Positions 53,824 through 62,365 of a stretch of 64,000 nucleotides of DNA are shown here, piece after piece. Position 1 is the stretch's first letter; each line of letters opens with the position of its first letter. The stretch is from Caballeronia sp. SL2Y3 (GTDB lineage: Bacteria > Pseudomonadota > Gammaproteobacteria > Burkholderiales > Burkholderiaceae), in contig NZ_CP084262.1 in the NCBI RefSeq assembly GCF_022879575.1, forward strand, positions 685,982 to 749,981, written 5' to 3'. The position numbers and the translations under genes are program-made. Below the pieces are notes generated by a model that was not told the DNA's origin, made no database searches, and saw only the letters and a list, made by a program, of their open reading frames with translations.

Positions 53824-55104
53824 GTGGCAAATAAGAAAATTGCAGTGTGTGGTCTGGGCTATGTGGGGCTGCCTGTCGCGGTGGCGTTCGCACGCCGCTA
53901 CGACGTGATCGGATTCGACGTGGATCGCCGCCGTATCGAGCATCTGAAAAAGGGCGAGGACTGGACCGGCGAAATCGAGAGCGATGTGTTGCGCGCGTCG
54001 AGCATGCGCTTCACCGACAACGCAGCGGACCTCGCAGACTGCAACTTCTTCGTGGTTGCCGTGCCGACGCCCGTCGATGAGAAGTGCATCCCCGATTTCT
54101 CGCTGCTCGTGAGCGCCTGCCGCACCATCGGGCCGGTGCTGCGTCGGGGCAGTATCGTCGTGTTCGAGTCCACCGTTCACCCCGGCGCGACCGAAGAGAT
54201 CTGCGGCCCGGAACTCGAAAAGGCGTCGGGTTTGCGCTGCGGCGTGGACTTCAAGCTGGGCTACAGTCCCGAGCGCATCAATCCGGGCGACCGCGAGCAT
54301 CCGCTGGAGCGGATCGTCAAGATCGTGTCCGGACAGGACGATGAAAGCGCGGACATCATCGCCGAGGTCTACGGCGGCATCATCGACGCGGGCGTGCATC
54401 GCGCGTCTTCCATCAAAGTGGCGGAAGCCGCGAAGGTGCTCGAAAACACGCAGCGCGATATCAACATCGCGCTGATGAACGAGATGTCCAAGATATGCGA
54501 TCTCGCGGGCATCTCGACGACCGAGGTGCTCGAAGCCGCAGGCACGAAGTGGAACTTCCTACGCTTCACGCCGGGGCTCGTGGGTGGCCACTGCATCGGC
54601 GTGGACCCGTATTACCTGACGTCGAAAGCGCAGGAAATGGGCTATCACCCGGAAGTCATTCTGGCGGGGCGCCGCATCAACGATGGCATGGCGCAGCACG
54701 TTGCCGCGAAGATCGTTCAGATGCTCGCGCGCAAGCACCGTCTTGCCGGGTCCACGCGTGTCGGCATTCTCGGCATGACGTTCAAGGAGAACGTCCCCGA
54801 CATTCGCAATTCGAAAGTGGTCGATCTGTACCGTGCGTTGCAGCAATACGGCATCGCGCCGCTGGCTTTCGACCCGATGGCGGACAAGAGCCAGATGGAG
54901 CACGAGTACGGCATCTCGCTCGTCGACAAATCGCACTTCGACAATCTCGATGTCGTCGTTCTCGCCGTGCCTCATCGCGACATCATGGCCACGATCTGGC
55001 AGGACCTGCCGCACATGTTGACGGAAGACGCATTGCTGTGCGACCTCAAGTCGTCGCTGGACAAGACGCGCTTGCCCGCGAGCGTGCAGTACTGGGCGCT
55101 TTAA
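53824..55104 (+). CDS. Nucleotide-sugar dehydrogenase (UDP-HexNAc 6-dehydrogenase, WbpO/TviB type)
   Basis: A 426-residue enzyme with GTG start at 53824, after AAGGAT at 53812-53817. The N-terminal Rossmann motif is 'KKIAVCGLGYVGLPVAVAFA'; the catalytic Cys is in 'TPGLVGGHCIGVDPYYLTSK', the context of TviB/WbpO enzymes that oxidise UDP-N-acetylhexosamine to the uronic acid; Lys and Asn are in the 'IKVAEAAKVLENTQRDINIA' helix. The C-terminal domain 'GILGMTFKENVPDIRNSKVV' binds UDP. It supplies an aminouronic acid for the capsule made by the cluster it leads. Confidence 0.93.
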   Translation: MANKKIAVCGLGYVGLPVAVAFARRYDVIGFDVDRRRIEHLKKGEDWTGEIESDVLRASSMRFTDNAADLADCNFFVVAVPTPVDEKCIPDFSLLVSACRTIGPVLRRGSIVVFESTVHPGATEEICGPELEKASGLRCGVDFKLGYSPERINPGDREHPLERIVKIVSGQDDESADIIAEVYGGIIDAGVHRASSIKVAEAAKVLENTQRDINIALMNEMSKICDLAGISTTEVLEAAGTKWNFLRFTPGLVGGHCIGVDPYYLTSKAQEMGYHPEVILAGRRINDGMAQHVAAKIVQMLARKHRLAGSTRVGILGMTFKENVPDIRNSKVVDLYRALQQYGIAPLAFDPMADKSQMEHEYGISLVDKSHFDNLDVVVLAVPHRDIMATIWQDLPHMLTEDALLCDLKSSLDKTRLPASVQYWAL

Positions 55105-55135
55105 GCGGCATCGTCCACGTCACTCAAGACCCGGT

Positions 55136-57658
55136 ATGAGCCATTCGAAGCTGCTGGTCAGTCCCATCGGGACGTGCCGCATTCATACGCCGCTGCGCAA
55201 GGGCGCCGCGCGGTATCCGATTCGGGCGCAGAGCGCGCGCAACTACGGATTCGTCCACACGAGCGCGGAGGCGCTTCAGCAACTGCGCTTCATGCTCGGT
55301 CAGCAGTCGATTCCGGCCGAGATCGAAGCGCTGCTGTTTCGGCCCGGCGTCGCGGCGGCGAACTACGCCAAGCCTTGGGCGCACGCTGACCTCACCATCG
55401 TGGAAGTGTCTTCGCGCAAGCTGTTGACGGTCGACGGTTACCCGATCCAGATCAACTACATGGGCCGGTACTTCTCGGATTTCTTCGCGGACCGGGCGCG
55501 CTCGCGGACCTTTTGGTCGATGGCATCGGACAAGAAGATGCCGGAGCGCCGCGCATGGCTCGAACAGGAGCCGCACTTCAGGCGCCTTGCGACGGCGGAT
55601 CAGGCATTGCTCGCGCGCATCGTGCGCAGGGAACAGACGGACGACGAAATCGAGAGCGACATGCGGGAGATTGCCGCGCTCGTCGGTAGCGAAAAGCTCG
55701 TATTCGTCACGCACGTGGACGCCGCCCCGACCGACAGTCCGGTGATCGAGCAGCGGCATCGCCTGATCCAGACGGTGAGCGCCATCGCGGGGCGCATGCA
55801 AGTGCCTTGCTACGATCCCACGCCGCTGATGCATGAGGTCGGCCAGGCCAACGCGATGGAGCAGGGCGGACTCGATCTCACGCACTTCACGGATGCGTTC
55901 GCCGATCGTCTGGTGGACGATTGGCATCGCTGCTTTCTTGCGGCGCGCATTGCCGCATCGGGCGTGTGCGACAACGCCGCGCGCTTACCGAAAGAAGCGC
56001 AGCCGGTGGACGAAGCCGCGAGCATCGAAAGGGCATGGCACGAAGGACGCCTGTGCGAGGCGTCCCGGCGAGTGCGCGCCGTGTTGCGCGCGGACCCGGC
56101 ACAGGCGGCGCACGGCCTTCTGCTCGCGCGCATGCAATTCGAACTGGGCGATTACGAAGGCGCAATCAGCGTGCTCAAAGCGCGAGAGTCCGACGATGGC
56201 GCAGACGACAACGCAGACGACGACGCAAAGCGCGTGTTGATGCGCTGCTACTTCGAACTCGGCGATTTCAAAAACGCGCTGGCGCTCGCGACTGCGATGC
56301 TCGGGGAAGAAGTGGAAACGCCCGAGCTATTGCGTATCAGCGCGGTTGCCGCCACGCGCCTCGGCGACGCCAGGACCGCGCTTGCAAGCTGGAAGCGCCT
56401 GTTCCGCCTGACTAACGGCGACGCAGAGGCCGCCAGCGCGGTGCTGTCCCTGTTGCAATCGGCAGGCGAACCGGAAAGCGCCGAAAGCTGGGCCGAAGAA
56501 GTGCGCGCCATGCTGCCGGCTCACGCGCCGAGCTATGCATGGCTGTGGAACCGGAAGCTCGACACGAAGAACCGCGCGGCGCTCATGCGGCTTGCCGGCG
56601 AGCCGCTGCGGCTGCCCGCGCGTGAAGCGCTGGCGCTCGCGCAGCGGGCGGTCGGCGAGGGCTTCGCGGCGCCCGCGGCCGCGCTGGCCGTATCGCAGGC
56701 ATTCGCCGGTAAAGATGCGGCCGACGTGGCGGGCTGGCTGACCCGCCAGATCGCGCGGTGGCTCGCCGAAGGCGAAGCGGCCGTGGCCGCAGCCGATCTG
56801 CGCGTGGCTGCCGACCGGATTCAAGCGGCGTGCCTCGCGCAGCCCGCGAACGCGGACGCATTGCGCGCGCGCCGGGTGCTCGAACGGCACATGCGCCAAG
56901 CGGCTCGCGCGGCCTTCGTCGAGCAGGATTTTCACGCGGCAGTCGGCGTGATCGACATCGCGTTGCAGACGGGCCTCACGTTTCCCGATCTCGACAGCTT
57001 GCGCGGGCGCGCAGCGGAAGCGCTCGGCGATACGCCCACGGCGCTGCATCATCTGCGACTGGCTGCGGACGAGCCCGGCGCGCCGCTCTCGGCGCGTCTT
57101 CACCTCGCGCGCGTGGCCGTTCGGGGCGGCCGTTATGCGGAAGCGATCGAGGCCTTCGCCCAGATCGCCGCGAACCACGAAGCGGACGCCGCCATGCGCG
57201 ACGACGCCGCCCGGCAGATCTCGACGTTGCGGGGACGCTCGATTCGCGCCGCCCGCGACATGCTGGCTCGCCACGAGTACGACGCGGCGTGGACGCTGCT
57301 CGATTTGATCGAAAGAGCCGACGCCTCGGGCGCCGATGTCGCCGCCGAGAAAAAGCGCGTGGTCGCGGCGCTGCGTGCGCAGTTGCGCGGGCTCGATTCC
57401 GCGAGCGGCGAAGAACGCCTCTCGCTCGGCGAAGCGATCCTGAAGCTCGTGCCGGACGATCCGGTCGGCCTGAAGGTGGCGGCGTCGGGCGCCATGCGTC
57501 TGCATCGCTTCGCGCAGGCGCTGCCGTACTGGAATGAGCTTCGCAAGCAGTCAGGCGATGTCGAGCAGATCGACGCCAACATCCGCAAATGCCTGCTGTG
57601 GGCCGAACGCGACAGACGCAAGACGATTTCTCCGACGGAGCACGAGAAGGCCGCGTGA
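55136..57658 (+). CDS. Capsule-cluster protein: N-terminal SGNH-like domain plus TPR array
   Basis: An 840-residue protein. The N-terminal about 270 residues begin 'LLVSPIGTCRIHTPLRKGAA' and contain 'RNYGFVHTSAEALQQLRFML' and a terminal 'GGLDLTHFTDAFADRLVDDW'; this layout suggests an SGNH/GSCFA-like hydrolase with a Gly-Thr-Cys in place of the usual Ser motif and an Asp/His pair at the end (inference). From about residue 300 to the end there are many tetratricopeptide-like helical pairs ('LLLARMQFELGDYEGAISVL', 'VLMRCYFELGDFKNALALAT'). No signal peptide, so probably cytoplasmic and possibly a scaffold for polymer assembly. It follows the dehydrogenase by 31 bases. Confidence 0.75.
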   Translation: MSHSKLLVSPIGTCRIHTPLRKGAARYPIRAQSARNYGFVHTSAEALQQLRFMLGQQSIPAEIEALLFRPGVAAANYAKPWAHADLTIVEVSSRKLLTVDGYPIQINYMGRYFSDFFADRARSRTFWSMASDKKMPERRAWLEQEPHFRRLATADQALLARIVRREQTDDEIESDMREIAALVGSEKLVFVTHVDAAPTDSPVIEQRHRLIQTVSAIAGRMQVPCYDPTPLMHEVGQANAMEQGGLDLTHFTDAFADRLVDDWHRCFLAARIAASGVCDNAARLPKEAQPVDEAASIERAWHEGRLCEASRRVRAVLRADPAQAAHGLLLARMQFELGDYEGAISVLKARESDDGADDNADDDAKRVLMRCYFELGDFKNALALATAMLGEEVETPELLRISAVAATRLGDARTALASWKRLFRLTNGDAEAASAVLSLLQSAGEPESAESWAEEVRAMLPAHAPSYAWLWNRKLDTKNRAALMRLAGEPLRLPAREALALAQRAVGEGFAAPAAALAVSQAFAGKDAADVAGWLTRQIARWLAEGEAAVAAADLRVAADRIQAACLAQPANADALRARRVLERHMRQAARAAFVEQDFHAAVGVIDIALQTGLTFPDLDSLRGRAAEALGDTPTALHHLRLAADEPGAPLSARLHLARVAVRGGRYAEAIEAFAQIAANHEADAAMRDDAARQISTLRGRSIRAARDMLARHEYDAAWTLLDLIERADASGADVAAEKKRVVAALRAQLRGLDSASGEERLSLGEAILKLVPDDPVGLKVAASGAMRLHRFAQALPYWNELRKQSGDVEQIDANIRKCLLWAERDRRKTISPTEHEKAA

Positions 57659-57730
57659 CCGCGTATGCGGCGTTTGCCTCGCGCGGCACGGCTCCGCCGC
57701 GCTTCCGAAAGATAGTGGCAGTCCTAAATA

Positions 57731-59851
57731 ATGAACGACGTAACGCAAGCGCGCACGGCAGCGGCAAGCTCGCAGCCGACATGCATCGCTCCCGAACCGG
57801 CAGCGAACGAACAGGTCCCGGCTGAATCGGCGCAGTCGAATTGCGCAACCGACGCCCACGCGGTGCGCGCGGAACTCGCCCGGCTGGTGGCGCACGCGCG
57901 GACGGCCCGCCTCGCGCAAGACGCGCTCGCCGAGGCGCGAAGCCTCGTTGGCGATCACGCGCAAGACGCCGACTCGCGCCTTTTGCTATTGCAGTTGATG
58001 GAAATGGCCGGGCATGCCGAGGGCACGCTCGACGCCTGGCATGCGCTGTCGGCGGATTGCCCGGGCCATGCGGGCATCACGCGCGCTTACGCTCTGCGGC
58101 TCGTCAAGGAGAAGAAGGTCGATGCGGCGCTGGAATACATCGACCGCTGCATGCCGGAATCGCTCGACGACGCATCGGCGAACCTCACGCGGGCCGAGCT
58201 TCTCGCAGACGTGCGGGCGCACGAGGCGTCGGACGCGTTGTTCGAGCGCCTGATCGCGCGACACGACCGGCGCGACATCCGCATTGCCTTCGCCAAGCGG
58301 CTCGGCAAGCGCGGACGGCTGGCGCGGGCGGTCGCCGTGCTGGAACCGGTCGCCGCGTCGCTCGCGCCGGAGAGCAAGGCCGGGCGACTGGCGGCTGCGC
58401 TGGCGAGCGATTACGCGTTCTATCGACAGTATGAATCGGACGATGTGCTCGCGAGCGCCGACTTCAAGATCGTCGCGATGAAACACGCAATCCTGTCGTT
58501 TCGCCAGCGCGCCGTTCGCTGCGCGGACGGCGACGGGGCGAAAGCCATCGCGCTCTTGACGGGCAGCCTCGGACCGGGCGGCGCCGAGCGTCAGCTGACG
58601 CGGCTTGCCTGCCAGTTGCAGAAGGGAGCGCTGCATGGCGGCGCGTCTGCGGTGGCGAGTCGCGTCGAAGTGCTCGTGAGGCAGCATACGGAAGCCACGC
58701 GTGGGCCGAACGGTCAGCGGCTCGACTTCTTTCTCGGCACATTGAACGATGCGGGCGTTCCCGTCACGCAGATCAATGACCTGCCCGTCGTCGCGGACGG
58801 CGATCAATCCGTGACGGATGCCAACCTGCTGCGCATGCTCGGCTATCTGCCGCCGCCGGTTCACTACGGCGTGGGACGCCTCGCACCGTACTTTCGCGAA
58901 CGCCGCTTCGATGTGGTCAGCCTTTGGCAGGACGGCACGTGCCTGTTCGGCGCGCTCGCCGCCTTGCTGGCGGGCGTGCCGGTCATTCATCTCGTGTTTC
59001 GCGGGTTGCCGCCGAACATTCGCCGGGAGCGCGACCGCCCCGAATACGCGGTGCTCTACCGGGCGCTGGCCGAAGTGCCCGGCGTCCACTTCGTCTGTAA
59101 CAGCCGCACGGGGGCGCAGGCGTATGCCGCGTGGCTCGATCTGCCGCTCGCGCGGTTCCATGTGCTTTATAACGGCGTGCCCGAACTCGACACCACCGGT
59201 TCGATCGAGGACGTAGAGCGCTGGGAGGCGTTCGCAAAGAAGACCGCGGACGCAACGGAGACGATCGGCGGCGTCTTTCGCTTCGAGCCGGACAAGCGGC
59301 CGTCGTCATGGATCAGGCTCGCGGCGCGGTATCTGAAGAAGCGGCCGCGCGCGCGTTTCGTGATTGTCGGCGACGGCCGGTTGCAAGAGAAGGCCGTCGA
59401 GCTTGCGAACGAACTGGGCATTTCGGGCCGGCTTCTGTTCGCGGGCTTGTCATCGCATGTGGGCTACTGGTATTCGAAGATGGACGCGAAAGTCTTGCTC
59501 TCGCGCTTCGAAGGGCTGCCGAACGTGCTGATCGAAGCGCAGATGCTCGGCGTCGCCACGCTTTCGACTCCCGCAGGCGGCGCGGGAGAGTGCTTCGTGG
59601 ATGGCGTGACCGGGCACTTGCTCGAATGCGCCGATCAGCCCGACTTGCAGGCCGCCTGCGACAAGCTCGCCGCGCTCGTCGACCGCTGCAAGGCGGACGA
59701 GGCGACGCGTGAACATGCGCGTCATCGGGCGCGCATGCTCTTTTCGGTCAACGCGATGACGAGCAAGTTCGCCGAACTGTGCGCCTCGACGGTACGAGGC
59801 GCTGAGTCGATCGCGCAGGCCGACGAGCAGGAGAGCCCGCTTGTCGCGTGA
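57731..59851 (+). CDS. TPR-glycosyltransferase (GT-B, GT4-like) fusion
   Basis: A 706-residue cytoplasmic protein. The N-terminal about 240 residues are helical TPR-like repeats ('DSRLLLLQLMEMAGHAEGTL', 'GITRAYALRLVKEKKVDAAL'). The glycosyltransferase part starts at 'AIALLTGSLGPGGAERQLTR' (GGAERQ acceptor-side loop, about residue 275) and ends with the donor-binding Rossmann half: 'FVIVGDGRLQEKAVELANEL', then 'LLSRFEGLPNVLIEAQMLGV' with the GT4 E-x7-E motif. It should add a sugar to the growing capsule chain. ATG 57731 has no strong ribosome-binding site; it follows the previous gene by 72 bases. Confidence 0.88.
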   Translation: MNDVTQARTAAASSQPTCIAPEPAANEQVPAESAQSNCATDAHAVRAELARLVAHARTARLAQDALAEARSLVGDHAQDADSRLLLLQLMEMAGHAEGTLDAWHALSADCPGHAGITRAYALRLVKEKKVDAALEYIDRCMPESLDDASANLTRAELLADVRAHEASDALFERLIARHDRRDIRIAFAKRLGKRGRLARAVAVLEPVAASLAPESKAGRLAAALASDYAFYRQYESDDVLASADFKIVAMKHAILSFRQRAVRCADGDGAKAIALLTGSLGPGGAERQLTRLACQLQKGALHGGASAVASRVEVLVRQHTEATRGPNGQRLDFFLGTLNDAGVPVTQINDLPVVADGDQSVTDANLLRMLGYLPPPVHYGVGRLAPYFRERRFDVVSLWQDGTCLFGALAALLAGVPVIHLVFRGLPPNIRRERDRPEYAVLYRALAEVPGVHFVCNSRTGAQAYAAWLDLPLARFHVLYNGVPELDTTGSIEDVERWEAFAKKTADATETIGGVFRFEPDKRPSSWIRLAARYLKKRPRARFVIVGDGRLQEKAVELANELGISGRLLFAGLSSHVGYWYSKMDAKVLLSRFEGLPNVLIEAQMLGVATLSTPAGGAGECFVDGVTGHLLECADQPDLQAACDKLAALVDRCKADEATREHARHRARMLFSVNAMTSKFAELCASTVRGAESIAQADEQESPLVA

Positions 59852-59902
59852 TGCATGCATGAGAGCGGCCGCGTGTGGCTCGATGGTTCAGAGAAGGATG
59901 CG

Positions 59903-61037
59903 ATGAAATCGTTGGCTCGTGAAATCTTCCCGGTGAAAGTCACCCGCGCGCGACCGTGCGCGGCGTTGCTGCTCGCTCTCGCCAGCGCGTGCTTCCTTCA
60001 GGGATGCGGCTTGCCGCGCAGCGGGCCGATGGTGAGCGAGATCGACGCATCGGACGCGCGGGGCGACGTCGTGCTCGTTCCCGCGACATACGAGACGGTC
60101 CGTGCCGGACACAGCGCGCGCCAGTCGACGTTTCCGGCCGCGTTCACGCACGCCGCCGCGTTCGACTACGAACGTTTCGCGCCAGGCGATGGCATCGACG
60201 TGACCGTCTTCGAGCGCGACGGCCTCGCCGTTTATCCCGCCGGGCCGAACGGCGCATCCGACTTGGGCGAGATGATCGTCGACCGTGCAGGCGACATCTA
60301 CCTGCCCTATGCGGGCGGCATCCGCGCAGCAGGGCTGACCGCTGCCGAACTACGCGCCGCGATCATGCGGCGCCTGAGCCGGCTCATGACTGCTTCGGAC
60401 GTCGTCGTGCGGCCCACGACGCGGCGCGGTCAGACGGTCACGGTTCAGGGCGATCTTCAGAAGCCCGGCGTGTATCCGCTGGGCCGCGATATGTCCCGCC
60501 TGAGCGACGTGCTGGGCCTCGCCGCGCCCAGTCAGGTCACCCGAACAGTTGGCCATCTCGGTGCGACGTCAAGGCGCCGAAGCCACCATACGGCTCGCGG
60601 ACGTATATAGAACGAGCGCCAACGACATTGCGCTGCAAGCGGGCGATTCCATCATCGCGCATAACGTGGTCGAACAGGTCGTGGTGCTCGGCGCGGCGGG
60701 CGTGCAAGGGCGCATCAAGGTGCCGAAGCGCGATTACACGCTGCTGGATGCGCTCGGCGATTCGCGCGGTCTCAGCGACGCGCTCGCGAATCCGCGCGGT
60801 GTCTATCTGTTGCGCAGGGGCGGGACGAGCGAGCGCGAGCCGGGCGATACACGGCCCACCGTCTATCAATTCGATTTCACGCGGCCGGAGCAGATCGCGC
60901 TCGCGGGCCAGTTCGTCGTGCATGACGGCGATGCCGTGCTGGTATCCGACGCCCCGTTCACGCAAGTGCAGAAGCTCTTGTCCACCTTCAGCGCGTCGCT
61001 CGGCACCGCGCGTTCGGTGAGCGCGCTGGCGGATTGA
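59903..61037 (+). pseudogene. Outer-membrane polysaccharide export lipoprotein (Wza/KpsD/BexD type), frameshifted
   Basis: ATG 59903 after GAAGGA. Lipobox 'ASACFLQGCGLPRSGP' precedes the Poly_export domain: 'YERFAPGDGIDVTVFERDGL', 'GEMIVDRAGDIYLPYAGGIR', and a SLBB-type 'VTVQGDLQKPGVYPLGR'. The frame breaks after 'GLAAPSQVT' and stops at 60610. Removing one C of CCC at 60540-60542 restores 'SQVTEQLAISVRRQGAEATI', which runs to the TGA at 61037 with a second SLBB-like part ('VVEQVVVLGAAGVQGRIKVP') and 'FVVHDGDAVLVSDAPFTQV'. The repaired protein is 377 residues, the Wza length. It would form the outer-membrane export channel. Whether the break is real decides if the capsule can be exported. Confidence 0.9.
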
Positions 61038-61046
61038 CGCGGCACC

Positions 61047-62360
61047 ATGACCAATCAAAAGCGGATAGACGACTGGCGTGCGCGCCGGCGAACGCAGGGC
61101 TATAGGATCGGCGCGGGCGCGCACATCCAAGACGCCGGGCCGCACGCGCCCGCCACAACGCTTGCGCTTATCCTTGCGGCTCTGCGCCGGTCCCCGCGCG
61201 AAACGCCTTTGCAGCGCCGGCAAGTGTACGAGGCGCTAGAGGCGCGTCTTGGCGACGGCATGCCGCACGCGGACGAAGAAACGCTCGACTTGCGACGACG
61301 GCAACTGCGTACCGCGATTCGTCTCGTCGAGAACGACATCCGCGCGGGCGTCGATGTGTTCGCTTCCGGCTATGCGCCGGCCACGCTGGCACGAGAAGAA
61401 GCGCACCTCGCCGATGCACACGAGAAGCGCGTTCGCCGCCGTCGCGAAGAAGAGGCGCGCGAGGCTCGCCGCAATGCGTCGCGCGAGGACCGCGCGCTGA
61501 CGCCGCACTTTAGCGCCAGCGATGCCAGCGACCTTGCCACGCTCAAGTCTCGCATCGCCTCGCTTCATGCAAGACAGCGGCCGCAGGCGGTGCGAGCCGG
61601 CCGCTCCGACCTTCGCGCGTTGTTGCCGATGCTGATCTTCCAGCTCCACACCATGCAAGGCGAAAGCCGCTTTGCACTCGCCTGGGCGTTCTTCGGACCG
61701 GCGGTGCTGCTCACGCTCATTTCGTCGCTCTATTTCCTCACAGGAACCCAGTTCATTCTGGGAATGGACGTGCCGACCTTCTCGCTGCTGGGCGCGACGA
61801 CGTGGATCATGTTCCGGCAAATCATCTTTCGAAGCAGCACAAGCTACATCTCCGCTCGCGGATGGCTCAACCTTCAGGGCGTCACGCCGCTCCTGTGCGC
61901 GTGCGTGCAGGCCGTGCTGTATCAGGCGATCTTCGTCCTCGTGTTCGCGACGCTGATTCTCGTCGACCACGCGTTCGATCTGATCAGCTTGCCCGCGAGT
62001 TGGCCCGCGTTCTTCGGCTATGTGATCGCGATGGGCTTCGGCGGCGCGTCGACGGGCGTGCTCTTCGGCGCCACCGCGAGCAGGTGGCGCTTCTTTTTGC
62101 GGCTCGCCACCGCCATCGAACGACTGCTCGAAATCTTCAGCAGCGTGTTCTTCGTGTCGGAACAGTTGCCGGAGCAGTATCGCGGCTGGTTCTTGTGGTC
62201 GCCGTTCGCGCACGGCATGCAGCTATTGCGTTCGGCGTATTTCGAAAGCTATCGCTCGACGGATGCGAGTCTGTCCTACTTCGTCACGTCGCTCGTCTTT
62301 CTTGCGGCCGTGGCCCTTTGCGCCGAACGGTTCGCGCGATGCAACGTCCAGCCGATGTGA
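61047..62360 (+). CDS. KpsM/Wzm-like polysaccharide ABC permease with long N-terminal extension
   Basis: A 437-residue protein, far longer than typical KpsM (about 260). The first about 190 residues are hydrophilic: 'YRIGAGAHIQDAGPHAPATT', then a helical part ('RQVYEALEARLGDGMPHADE') and a charged coiled-coil ('EAHLADAHEKRVRRRREEEA'). The C-terminal about 240 residues hold six helices with ABC-2/KpsM features ('LRALLPMLIFQLHTMQGESR', 'VPTFSLLGATTWIMFRQIIF', 'SSVFFVSEQLPEQYRGWFLW' and 'NPF-like SPFAHGMQLLRSAY'). It forms the inner-membrane channel. The ATPase partner encoded next is degenerate. Confidence 0.88.
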   Translation: MTNQKRIDDWRARRRTQGYRIGAGAHIQDAGPHAPATTLALILAALRRSPRETPLQRRQVYEALEARLGDGMPHADEETLDLRRRQLRTAIRLVENDIRAGVDVFASGYAPATLAREEAHLADAHEKRVRRRREEEAREARRNASREDRALTPHFSASDASDLATLKSRIASLHARQRPQAVRAGRSDLRALLPMLIFQLHTMQGESRFALAWAFFGPAVLLTLISSLYFLTGTQFILGMDVPTFSLLGATTWIMFRQIIFRSSTSYISARGWLNLQGVTPLLCACVQAVLYQAIFVLVFATLILVDHAFDLISLPASWPAFFGYVIAMGFGGASTGVLFGATASRWRFFLRLATAIERLLEIFSSVFFVSEQLPEQYRGWFLWSPFAHGMQLLRSAYFESYRSTDASLSYFVTSLVFLAAVALCAERFARCNVQPM

Positions 62361-62365
62361 CCGAC

